From: Charina bottae | Taxonomy: Eukaryota; Chordata; Lepidosauria; Squamata; Charinaidae | Assembly: GCA_023362775.1 (NCBI GenBank) | Contig: JALMGJ010000002.1 | Span: forward strand, 56,452,914 to 56,516,913 | Direction of reading: 5' to 3' | DNA: 64,000 nucleotides | In this document: positions 26,201-38,330 of the stretch, one piece after another | Position numbering within the stretch: the stretch's first letter is position 1 | Layout: each line of letters begins with the position of its first letter | Notes under the pieces: generated by a model | Databases searched by the model: none | The model's input: the letters and a program-made list of their open reading frames with translations, nothing else | What the model was told of the DNA's origin: nothing | Program-made: the position numbers and the translations under genes

Positions 26201-29200
26201 AGCCAAAATGCAACGTTGCTTCCACAACTCCCTCACTGCTTTGCTGGTAATTTATTAGGAGCTCAGGAGCTGTCATCTGGGTCCTGCAAAGACTCTCCCT
26301 GCCCTCTGCGTAAATCCCTAGCAGCCAGCCGAGCACTTTTCCTTCTGTCCTTTAAGGCACACGCCTCTGCCTCTGCCCTTTGGGGGATTCAGGTGAGCTG
26401 GGAGGCTGATGGGATCCAGCTGGCTGCTGGCTAGAGGGTGGGGACAAACCACAATCCCCAGCTTGCTCCCCTGTAGCCTCGGGTATTGCCAACTCCTGCA
26501 GTGCTGGATCCTTGTCTGGGACCGTGTCTGTGTCTGGGGCCTCGCCTGACTCGATCCCCTGGAGGTTTGCCAGGGGCAGCTCGTCTTCTGACTCCTCACT
26601 GAGGCCCTGAGGCAGAGGCTGAACCAGGACAGGTGGACAGCAAAAGAGATTCAAAGATACTCTCAAAGCTAATTTTAAAAAATGTAATATCAGCATTGAG
26701 AACTGGGAAGCCCTAACTCATGAGCGTTTCAATTGGAGGTCAGCCTTTATTAATGGCGCTATGGACTTTGAAGAAGCACGAGTACAGGGCGAAAGGGAGA
26801 AAAGAGCTAAAAGGAAGGCACGTCAGGCAAACCCTCATCATGACCGTCTCCCACCCGGAAACCTATGCCCTCATTGTGGGAGGTTGTGCGGATCCAGAAT
26901 TGGCCTTTATAGCCACTTACGGATCCACTGTTAAAATTTTACCTTTGGAAGACAATCTTACTCGGCTACAAGTGATCGCCGATGATGATGATGATGATGA
27001 TGATCAAGTCTTAGTGACCACACAGACAAATTTTCCCCAGGAATATCTGTCTCCAACCTGGTCTTTCAGGTCTTCGAATGGTGCACCCATTACTGCTGTA
27101 ACTGAGTTCATTCACCTTGCTGCTAGCTGTCATCTTTATTGCTTTCCTTCCACCTTTCCCAGGTTTACAAACTCCTCCAGAGAACTAGATCATTGCAAAA
27201 TGCACCCAAAGTATGATTATTTGAGCCTGGTTATTTGTGCCTCAAGTGAGAAATCTGGGTTGATTTGTTTGATGATCCAAGTTTTGGTTTTCTTGGCTAT
27301 CCCTGATATTACCAGGAGTCTTCTCCAACACCAAAGTTCAAAAGTGTCAATACTCCTGCTCCTTCAAAGCCCAACTTTGGCTTCCATAGAGTGTCACAGG
27401 AAATACCATTGCCTGCACCATTCTGTTCCTTGTAGGAATGGACACATCCCAGCATCTGAATATCTTTTTGAAGACCTTCATGGTTACCCTACCAAGGGCT
27501 AATCTGCAGTGTATTTCTTGACTGCTGGTTCTGATACTAGTGATAGTCAATCCTAAAAGGCAGAAACTATCCCTATCTTCATTGTCAATTCTAAGGCTGG
27601 TTGCTGTACTTGTCATTAGTTTGGTTTTCTTTATATTTAATCTCAGTCCCATTTTTTTCACTGTGCTTCTTGATTTTCATTATTGGAGCTTTGCAATTCC
27701 CAAGTTAAGCTAAAGCAGCAGGAGAAAGCCAACCAGTTACTGTAATATGATCTTGAGCATATACCTACCATTTTCAAGCGTAAGGAATGAGAAGAATCGT
27801 GGAATGAAAGAAGTTGGTAAATATGAATGTAAAAATATGAATGTAACAATGAAGAGACAGAAGTTAGCAAACTGGATGTCAGAACAAATGGTGGAAATTG
27901 CCAAGAAGAGAAGAGAAGCCATAGTCAGAAAGAAAAAGATCTCAGGAAGGAACTGAACCAAGAATTTCAGAGAACTGTTAGTAGCAGTATTACAATGACA
28001 TCTGTAAAAACATCAAAAATGGACTTGTGGAAAAACAAGAAGTCTTACAAAAATCTCTAAACTTAGAAGGAGGTTCCAGCCTCGAATTGGTATGCTAAAG
28101 GATACTAGTGAACTGGTAATAACTGAATCAAAGATCAAACAAAGATGGAAGGAGTACACTGAAATTCTGCACAGTAGAAATATCAACATCCAAGATATCT
28201 GAGAAAATATTCCCCATTTATCTATCTATGAAGGTTCTCACTCATCCAGGTGGAATTGTCTGTAGCTTGAATCATGTCAACTGGATTTCTATTTTCTCAG
28301 TGGAAATGTTTCGCTCCTTATCCAAGGAGCTTCTTCAGTCTGAGCAAAGTTGGTAAGGGAATCCTAAATATGTTTCTAGGTAGCTGTGTGACCTTATACC
28401 TGGGGCTAGGTCATGGTTATATTGAGATGTTATTTTAAGTCCTTTTGTCATCTAAAGGAGGATCGTTAAGATCACCATGCTGCTGTTGAGCTTGTGAAAT
28501 GGTCTTAATCTTCCTAGGCACAGAAGACAATGCAGGGAGGAAGATGGGGGAGAGGTTGTGCCTGAGGCCCCCACCTCTATTCAAGGAAGGATTTTCCAAG
28601 TTGGCATAAATGGATTCCTTGACCCCTCTCTCAAACCACCTATCTTCTCTGTCTAAAATGTGAACATTAATGTCCTCAAATGAGTGTCCTTTTTCCTTTA
28701 GATGAAGGTAAACTGCTGACTCTGGTCCTGTGGTGTTACTTCTCCTGTGTTGGGCCATCCTCCTGTACAAAAGTTGTTTGGTTTCTCCAATGTAGAGTTC
28801 AGAGCACTCCTCACTGCACTGGATTGCATAAACTACATTGCTTTTCTTGTGTTTTGGAGTTTGATCTTTGGGGTGTACAAGCCTCTGTCTCAGTGTGTTG
28901 GTGGGTTTGAAATATACAGGTATGTGGTCTTTGCCAAATATCCGTTTTATCTTTTCAGACACGCCAGCCATGTAGGGAATGACCAGGTTCTTTCGTTTAC
29001 TCTGAGTCTCAGCCCTATCTGTCGCTGTTTTAGGTCTGGTAGATTTAGATTTGGTGAAGGCCCAATTTGGATATCCACAGGCCTTCCTGTGGATATTCCC
29101 CATTTACAAAAACCTCTACAATTATAAAGTTTGCTACCAAGAGTTTCTTGGATAGATGGGCAGCCATATAAACTGGATTAATAAAAATATTAAGTTAGAT

Positions 29201-31969
29201 CAGCACTCTTGACATTACCAAGTTGGAAGTCTACAGAAATTTATGGAATATCTACACAAATATGGCAAGCATATTTATGACAATACAACAACACTGACAG
29301 AACTGCACTAATCCAGTGTGTTGTGTTGATCACAAAAGGGAAGCAATACCTAGAAAGCCTCTTTGAGTCCTAGTGTGTTGACCCACATGGCAGGATGATA
29401 AAGGAAGAAGAAAGAAAAAAATCTTCCTCTATTTCTGTTGCTGCTCACACAGCTATTCAGAGCTGCTGCTTGTAGTCACTTAAAGTGAAAGCTGAGAAAG
29501 TGACTTTTTGGCCTGGTAGAGATGGAGATCAACTTTTCCCTTCCAAACTTGGGAGAATGGAAGCTGAAATAACTTCTGCTAGTACATGTTCAGCCAAATA
29601 TATAGCTCTTGGCATACAGTTTAATGTGTGTAAAATTCTGTACACAAACTCTTAATCAATGGAAACTCAAAAGTTTCCTTCTACAGAGGAAAATGAAATG
29701 AACTCTGGAAGAGCCAGGCTTTAATGAACAAATGAAGCTCTAGAATTCCAGAAAATGACATTTCAGGTAACAAAATAATGGCCTTCTAATTACTTTCAGT
29801 ATAACAGTAAAGTTTCTAACACATTGAGAATATTTTGGCATGAATATCTTGAAGTCTAATTGCTTTTTTGTATCCCACAATGCCTGTAGTAATGCATTGC
29901 ATTATATTTAAATTGTTATTCCCTTTCCAGAAGACGCAAAGTAGATTTGTTTTTGTTGAGTTATTCAGATGGCAAGTATGTATACTTTTCCAAAGAACTC
30001 AGTACAGAACTCAGATTACAAGATTCTAAGTCATGCCGGCCACATGACCGTGGAAGCGTCTTTGGACAATGCTGGCTCTTTGGCTAACAAACGGAGATGA
30101 GCACTGGCCCCTAGAGTCAGACATGACTGCACAAATGTGCGGGGGGAACCTTTACCTTTAAGCATGATTATTAAAAAGGTTTTTTTTTGGGGGGGCTTGG
30201 AAGTAACAGATCCCACTTCTGCTCTTAATGTTATTGAAGATACCTACGTGGTTTTTTTGTGGTAGTATTGACAGTGGCACTGAAAGGACCTGCTCCTGCA
30301 ATGTTGTAGGCTCGAACAGCTGTATAATACACCAAGTTGCTCATCAAGCCTGTTATTTTCACTGATGTCTCCTTTCGAGTGGCTTTTACTCTGTTTGAAG
30401 ACTGTTCTTTCCCGCCATTATTCCAATATCTTACCTAGAGGGAATAAGTAATAGCTTAATTTAAAACACATTGTTGACACCATTGCTTGCTCAGATCTAC
30501 ACTTTATCATCTGTTGCTTAGTTAAAATGAAATGCAATTTTGTTTCCAGAGTATCATGCGGGGAAAAAACACTAAGGGGAAAAATGCTTCTTTTCATATA
30601 AACTTCTAAAGAGCTTTATTTTGATTGGAAGACGTTATACTTACTGAATAGATTTCTACCACTGGAGGGGCACACCAGATTTTCTACTGCTATGTATAGA
30701 AAAGCACCAGAATAAAAGTGTGTACCTGAGTATCAAATTGTGTACCTGTTTTTGTAGTCAACTTTAAAAAATCAATTCATATAAAGGCCTTGCTCATATT
30801 CAATGTTATTTAAAAACCTTTCCAAAAGAAAAACACCTATGTGTATTTAAATGCAACCCGGTTTATATACTGTAGGTTGCATTTAGGTTGGACAAACTGT
30901 GTTTGTCATGGGTGGAGATGCAGCAGATCAAACCAAGCATGTACAGAAGTTGGTTGCCAGCTAATTTCCATTCTCAGTGAAGTTTTAGTGAGCCTGCAGT
31001 AATTGATTTGGTGTTATGCCAGCAAATAAGGCAAAGCTCAAGTTGTATATGAAAATCTGTGAATATTTACATTTGGCTTTTATACTTCCCATAAGACCAG
31101 ATTAATTTGTGGCTATACCATGTGTTCATCTAGGTTCAGAAGCAGAAAACTGCTTTTCCAGCCTTGAGGAGTCAGCCACTTAGGTAGTTTTCCTTCCAGA
31201 AAGTAGGGGTGGGGGAATGGGGAGAAAAATAAATTTCTAGATGTCTGCATGACTCATTTTCCTATTGAGAAGTAAAGACAGGGCGGCTGATTTTTAATAA
31301 TAAACTTAAGCTTCCAAATGGCAAATAACAATTATTTGAAAGTGAAAAGCAGCCCAACACAGTAACAACAGCTTACAGGAAGAAGTACATCAGAAAGTTT
31401 GTTTTACCTCATAGCCTAGTATTCTCCCACTGCTCCTTTTCCAAGAAATGGGAATCCAGGACACTTCAATTGTGGAAGATGAGAGACTGTTTGCAGAAAC
31501 ACCAGAAGGAGCTATTGTAGGCTCTGAATTAGGAAACAAAGAACAAAAAGTAAATAATATTGATGAAAAAAATGGAGAAATCTAAGTTGACTGATTTACC
31601 AGTCAATTCAAATGGGTGCACTGAAATTAACAAAGCAAGTACCTGTTTCATTCATTTGCAGAAAAAATGCCTAATTAAATTATTCAATAACTCACCCTCC
31701 TCAGCAGAATACACTACGGCCACTGGACTAAACGGTCCTTCTCCTTTATTATTATATACGCCAACCTTGACTTCATAGGGTGAAAATGGTAAGATGCTTT
31801 CATTCCTGAAGACGTATCTTGGGGTGTCAGGTGATGTAACAACTGTTTGTATCCAGGTTGTAATGCCAACAGGTCGGAAAACCACCACATAACCAAATCC
31901 TTCACCGTTCTGTAATTCTTCAGGAACTGGCTAAACACACAGATGGTATACAAATAAGATACTAAAATC

Positions 31970-32017
<48 letters not shown>

Positions 32018-35000
32018 TGTACAAATGTAATATTCCAGTTTGAAAATGGTTTGAGATCTCAAAAAAAACTGTAATCAATCATTTTAATAGCATAGCTTTC
32101 TGAATGCTTATAATTTTAGTTAAGTAGTGAAGGACCTCCAGTATATGAAAAATTAGAATACACTAAACTTCTATATGTAAGCATAATTATTTGGTAGTAG
32201 CTCCCATGACATTCATTAGCTCCTACTGCTAAGACAGTATATTAAATAAAGCTGAAAGAATGGCATATAGGACCTTGAAGCCAATGGAAGTTCATGAAAA
32301 TGGTTCTATGGAACTTATCTGTTACATGAAGGTATTTTAGCTAAAGCTTTGAAGACTATGCTCTGTTTGTTTTACAATGCCTTCAGATCTCTCAAAATTT
32401 CTTAAATCTATTCTTTTGCTAGCATGAAAATATGTCAAGTTAGTTAAACAAGTCCTTGCATTCAGACTGGTTGTTCACCTTGTCCTTCATTCACTAAAAC
32501 CTGAAATTAAATGATGTACTACATTATCTTATGCCTTTTCCATGAAGGTCAAAACTTCTAGATATACAGCATAAACCTATTTAATTATCACTGTCAACCA
32601 CTTATTATTAAGCACCAATAGTTAATTGAGTGCTATACAGAATTTAAGACAGATTAGGTCTTTCGTTAGCCAAACTATGGCAAAATGAATATAAGAAAAG
32701 GGAAGAATGGACAACACCCACTTCATATTCAGGAAACCTTATGAAATTATTTTAAAGACATAACAGCTTGATGGATATAAAAAGAAATTATATAAAAGAA
32801 AAAATGGAAAAATGTAAAAAAAGGTAGAAGAGAGAAAAAGGGAGTATAAGAAGGTTATAACCAGTGAAATAGAACTGAATAAGAACTGAAACATAGCCAG
32901 AGTAGCATTACAATAAGCTTTATCTGTAAAAAGGCTATGGAGTTATTCATATGATAGTAAATTAGAGTATAATTCGAACTGTGGATATATTTTATAGTGA
33001 GATGGGTGGTGTATAAATTTAATAATAAATTAAATAAATTAAAAATAAACATAATAAATAAATATAATTAATTAATTAAAAATAAATAAATAAATGAGTC
33101 ATTCAGTTCAATGCAAGGCATTCCCACATGTGGTTTTCGCATTACTCTAGAATAAGCTCCAGACCTCTGTGTTCTTATGCTATCATCTGTTTTCAAGAAC
33201 TAAGGTAAGTGGAAACACTATGGCTGGAAGTACCCAAATCTATCTATCGAAGAGAATATTTGTAGCTCAGGGTTGAACTGTGGAGTCCTTGGTACTCTCT
33301 GAGCCTTGTTTTCTTGCAGACGTTTCATTGCCAGGCTAGGCAACATCTTCAGTGCGAAAAGGGAGTGGGACTTGCTCTCTGTTTATATACCCTGGCTTGT
33401 CCTGCCTGTGTTGGTGGGGGTGTTGTTGTTGTTGTTGTTGTTCAGTCGTTTAGTCGTGTCCGACTCTTCGTGACCTCATGGACCATAGCACGCCAGGCCT
33501 TCCTGTCCTCCACTGTCACCTGGAGTTTACTCAAATTCATGTTCATTACATCGGTGATGCTATCTAACCATCTCATCCTCTGCCGTCCCCTTCTCCTTTT
33601 GCTTTCAGTCTTTCCCAGCATCAGGGTCTTTTCCAGTGAGTCCTCTCTTCGCATTAGGTGGCCAAAGTATTTGAGCTTCAACTTCAGTATCTGTCCTTCC
33701 AATGAGCAGTCAGGGTTGATTTCCTTTAGGATTGACTGATTTGACCTCCTTGCAGTCCAAGGGACTCTCAAGAGTCTTCTCCAGCACCACATTTCAAAAG
33801 CATCAATTCTTCGGCACTCAGCCTTCCTTATGGTCCAACTCTCACAGCCATACATTACTACTGGGAAAACCATAGCTTTAACTATATGGACCTTTGTCGG
33901 CAAGGTGATGTCTCTGCTTTTTAATATGCTGTCTAGGTTTGCCATAGCTTTCCTCCCAAGGAGCAAGCGTCTTTTAATTTCATGGCTGCAGTCACCGTCT
34001 GCGGTGATCTTGGAGCCCAAGAAAATAAAATCTGTCACTGCTTCCATTTCTTCCCCTTCTATTTGCCAGGAAGTGATGGGACCAGATGCCATGATCTGGG
34101 TTTTTCTAATGTTGAGTTTCAAGCCAGCTTTTGCACTCTCCTCTTTCACCCTCATCAAGAGGCTCTTTAGATCCTCTTCACTTTCTGCCATTAGGGTGGT
34201 ATCGTCTGCATATCTGAGGTTGTTGATATTTCTCCCGGAAATCTTAACTCCGGCTTGTGATTCATCCAGCCCGGCATTTCTCATGATGTACTCTGCGTAT
34301 AAGTTAAATAAGCAGGGTGATAATATACAGCCTTGTCGTACTCCTTTCCCAATTTTGAACCAGTCAGTTGTTCCATGTCCGGTTCTAACTGTTGCTTCTT
34401 GACCCGCATACAGGTTTCTCAGGAGACAGGTAAGGTGGTCTGGTACTCCCATCTCTTTAAGACTTTGCCACAGTTTGTTGTGATCCACACAATCAAAGGC
34501 TTTAGCGTAGTCAATGAAGCAGAAGTAGATGTTTTTCTGGAACTCTCTTGCTTTTTCCATGATCCAGCGAATGTTGGCAATCTGATCTCTAGTTCCTCTG
34601 CCTCTTCGAAACCCAGCTTGCACTTCTGGTAGTTCTCGGTTCACATACTGCTGAAGCCTAGCTTGTAGGATTTTGAGCATAACCTTGCTAGCATGTGAAA
34701 TGAGCGCAATTGTACGGTAGTTTGAACATTCTTTGGCATTGCCTTTCTTTGGAATTGGAACGTAAACTGACCTTTTCCAATCCTGTGGCCACCGTTGAGT
34801 TTTCCAAATTTGTTGGCATATTGAGTGCAGCACTTTAACAGCATCATCCTTTAGGATTTTAAATAGCTCAGCTGGGATACTGTCTTCTCCGCTAGCTTTG
34901 TTGTTAGTAATGCTTCCTAAGGCCCACTTGACTTCACTCTCTAGGATGTCCGGCTCAAGGTCAGTGACCACACCATCGTATTTATCAGGGATATTAAGAT

Positions 35001-38000
35001 CTTTCTTGTATAGTTCTTCTGTGTATTCTTGCCACCTCTTCTTAATCTCTTCTGCTTCTGTTAGGTCCGTGCCTTTTTTGTCCTTTATCATGCCCATCTT
35101 GGCACAAAACTTTCCCTTGATATCTCCGATTTTCTTGAAGAGATCTCTAGTCTTCCCCATTCTATTGTTTTCCTCGATTTCTTTGCACTGTTCATTTAAG
35201 AAGGCCTCCTTATCTCTCCTTGCTATTCTCTGGAAATCTGCATTCAGTTGGTTATATCTTTCCCTTTCTCCCTTGCCTTTTGCTTCCCTTCTTTCCTCAG
35301 CTATTTGTAAAGCCTCATCAGTCAGCCACTTTGCTTTCTTGCATTTCTTTTTCTTTGGGATGGTTTTAGTTGCTGCCTCCTGTACAATGTTACGAACCTC
35401 CATCCACAGTTCTTCAGGCACTCTGTCTACCAGATCTAATCCTTTAAATCTATTCCTCACCTCCACTGTATATTCATAAGGGATATGATTTAGGTCATAC
35501 CTGAGTGGTCTAGTGGTTTTCCCTACGTTCTTCAATTTAAGCCTAAATTTTGCGATAAGAAGCTCATGATCTGAGCCACAGTCAGCTCCAGGTCTTGTTT
35601 TTGCTGATTGTATAGAGCTTCTCCATCTTTGGCTGCAAAGTATATAATCAATCTGATTTCGGTATTGACCATCTGGTGATGTCCATGTGTAGAGTCGTCT
35701 CTTGTGTTGTTGGAAAAGAGTGTTTGCTATGACCAGCCTGTTCTCTTGACAAAACTCTATTAGCCTTTGCCCTGCTTCATTTTGTACTCCAAGGCCGAGC
35801 TTGCCTGTTAGTCTGGTTATTTTTTGACTTCCTACTTTAGCATTCCAGTCCCCTATGATGAAAAGGACATATTTTTTTGGTGTTAGTTCTAGAAGGTGTT
35901 GTAGGTCTTCACAGAACCGGTCAACTTCAGCTTCTTCGGCATCAGTGGTTGGGGCATAGACTTGGATCACTGTGATGTTGAATGGTTTGCCTTGGATTCG
36001 AACTGAAAGCATTCTGTCGTTTTTCAGGTTGTACTCCAGTACTGCCTTTCCCACTCTTTTACTGACTATGAGAGCTACTCCATTTCTTCTAAGGGATTCT
36101 TGCCCACAGTAGTATATATAATGGTCTCCTTAATTAAATTAGCCCATTCCTGTCCATTTTAGTTCACTGATTCCCAAGATGTCGATGTTCAATCTTGTCA
36201 TCTCATGTTTGACCACATCCAGCTTACCTTGATTCATAGATCTTACATTCCAGGTTCCTATGCAATATTGTTCTTTACAGCATCGTACTTTCCTTCCACT
36301 TCCAGACACATCCACAGCTGAGCGTCCTTTCGGCTTTGGCCCAGCCGCTTCACTCTTTCTGGAGCTACTCGGAATTGCCCTCCGCTCTTTCCCAGTAGCA
36401 TTTTGGACTCCTTCCGACCTGAGGGGCTCATCTTCTGGCGTCATATCTTTTAGCCTTTTGATACTGTCCATGGGTTTTCTTGGCAAGAATACTGGAGTGG
36501 TTTGCCATTCTCTCCTCCAGTGGACCACGTTTTGTCAGAACTCTCCATCATGACCTGTTCTTCTTGACCTGACTTCATTGAGTTACGCAAGCCCCTTCGC
36601 CACGACAAGGCAGTGAAGGTGGGGGTGTAGGCCAGGATTTTCTACATGGTACTGCTAAACAAGCATGTAAAACCATGACTAAAATTATGGAATGCTTTAT
36701 TAACTGTGGAAATAAATTTATGAAAAGTAGTATCACAGTAAAAGATCAAAATAGAAAAAAGAAACAGAAAATGCAGATATAACAAGTCAATGATATGTAT
36801 TTGTTAAATGATTATTCACATCAGTTAGATAGGCTGGTATGTATGAATTCAGATTAGATAGTTATGAATCTATTGGGGGAGGGAAATCCAAAAATAACAC
36901 TTACATCCCATGTTATGACCAATTCAGACCTGCTGCCTCCTCCTCCACTTACTTCAGATGGTGGTACTTCTGGAACTGTAAAGAAGAAATAAACATTATA
37001 TATGTAACACTCATATATTACCTTTCTTAAGATCTGGGGTAGGTGGGTGGGTAATGTACTGCTTCTGAACCTTTCAGCAGTACTCAGTACCATCGTAATG
37101 GTATTTTTTTTACCACCTACAGGAGCTGGGAATTAGAAACACTGTTGAGTACTTCCTTAGTGGCCAATTTCAGTTGGTAGTTATAGGGGAGGAAAGATCA
37201 GCTCAGTGGCCACTAACTGTGGGGAGCCATGGGGCTTAGTCCTCTCCACCCCCTCCCCCTTATTGACCATCTGCATCATAGCTTTCCAAACTGTGTGTCG
37301 CGACACTTTAGTGTGTCACGACAAAACCCGGAAGTGGTGACGGCGTGTTGCTGCTGCCCCTGCGGCGGTGCGCGCAGTAGCATGCCATCAGCGCTTCTGG
37401 GTATTAGCGCAAAACCCGAGGCCGCCGTGCGCGCCACCGCTGCCATTGATGTGTCGCCAACGGCGGGAGTTTGGAAAGCACTGATCTACATGAAGCAGCT
37501 GGAAAAAGTTATGCATCAGTTTAGGGAGTATTATGCCATCCTGAAAATAAAGAGAGAATATATGTATCCACATATATGACAAACCATTATCTGGATTGCT
37601 TTTAAGGCTTGGCTGATTTCATTTATCTTTAATGATTTGGATTAAGATTAGTAAGGTATAAAAATGTCTACTTGGAGGGTTTTGGGTTTATTAAGATTAA
37701 GATCATTAAAATTGTTGTATTACTAAGTATAATGGCAGACAATTTATATGCTTTTTAGTTTGATCTTTATTATAGTAAACAGAAATGTATAGAATAGTAG
37801 TAGGAAGGAAATAATTAAATACTGTAAATGTTATCTTTGGGGGGAAGTTGATTAGGAGGTTTATATAATTTTTTCTTTTTTTTTTTTCTTTTAATATAAG
37901 GGGAGGGAGTAACTGTATTTAGTGATTTTTACAATGTGCCAATGGAATGATTTATAGAAATTATGTGATTTTGGTTTAATATAGAGTAAGGGGTCGATTA

Positions 38001-38247
38001 TGGAAATTTCTGTATATCCTTGCTGTTAAAAGTCGAAAGTCACCTCTTTTTGTAACTTTGAAAAAAAATTCTCTTGTGTTTCTACACTTTTTAAGTTGTT
38101 TCTCTTTTTTTCTTTGTGGTTTTTTGTTTTTCTGTAGCTTTTATCTTTGCTTGAAACTTAATAAAATTCATATATATACAGTATGTGTGTATGTATGTAT
38201 GTATGTATGTATATGTATGTATGTATGTGTGTGTGTATGTATATATA

Positions 38248-38330
<83 letters not shown>

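Larger units (their letters stand above)
33255..33423 (-). mobile_element. PLE terminal-repeat fragment split by BovB
   Basis: Holds the PLE-type string cagacgtttcattgccaggc, and taggcaacatcttcag, typical of Penelope terminal repeats. The full BovB is inserted at 33413-33423 and a few dozen bases of this unit resume at 36629. No PLE coding sequence remains nearby. Confidence 0.6.

Noticed and set aside
26352..26696. Acidic Ser/Pro-rich ORF on the minus strand
   Set aside because: It lies mostly within the solo LTR and has no start context or homology; treated as LTR sequence.
31971..32014. CRISPR-like or coding repeat
   Set aside because: Plain trinucleotide microsatellite without spacers or an open gene context.
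34898..35479. 193-codon plus-strand ORF inside the BovB
   Set aside because: It is the antisense shadow of the BovB ORF; its codons follow the real minus-strand frame.
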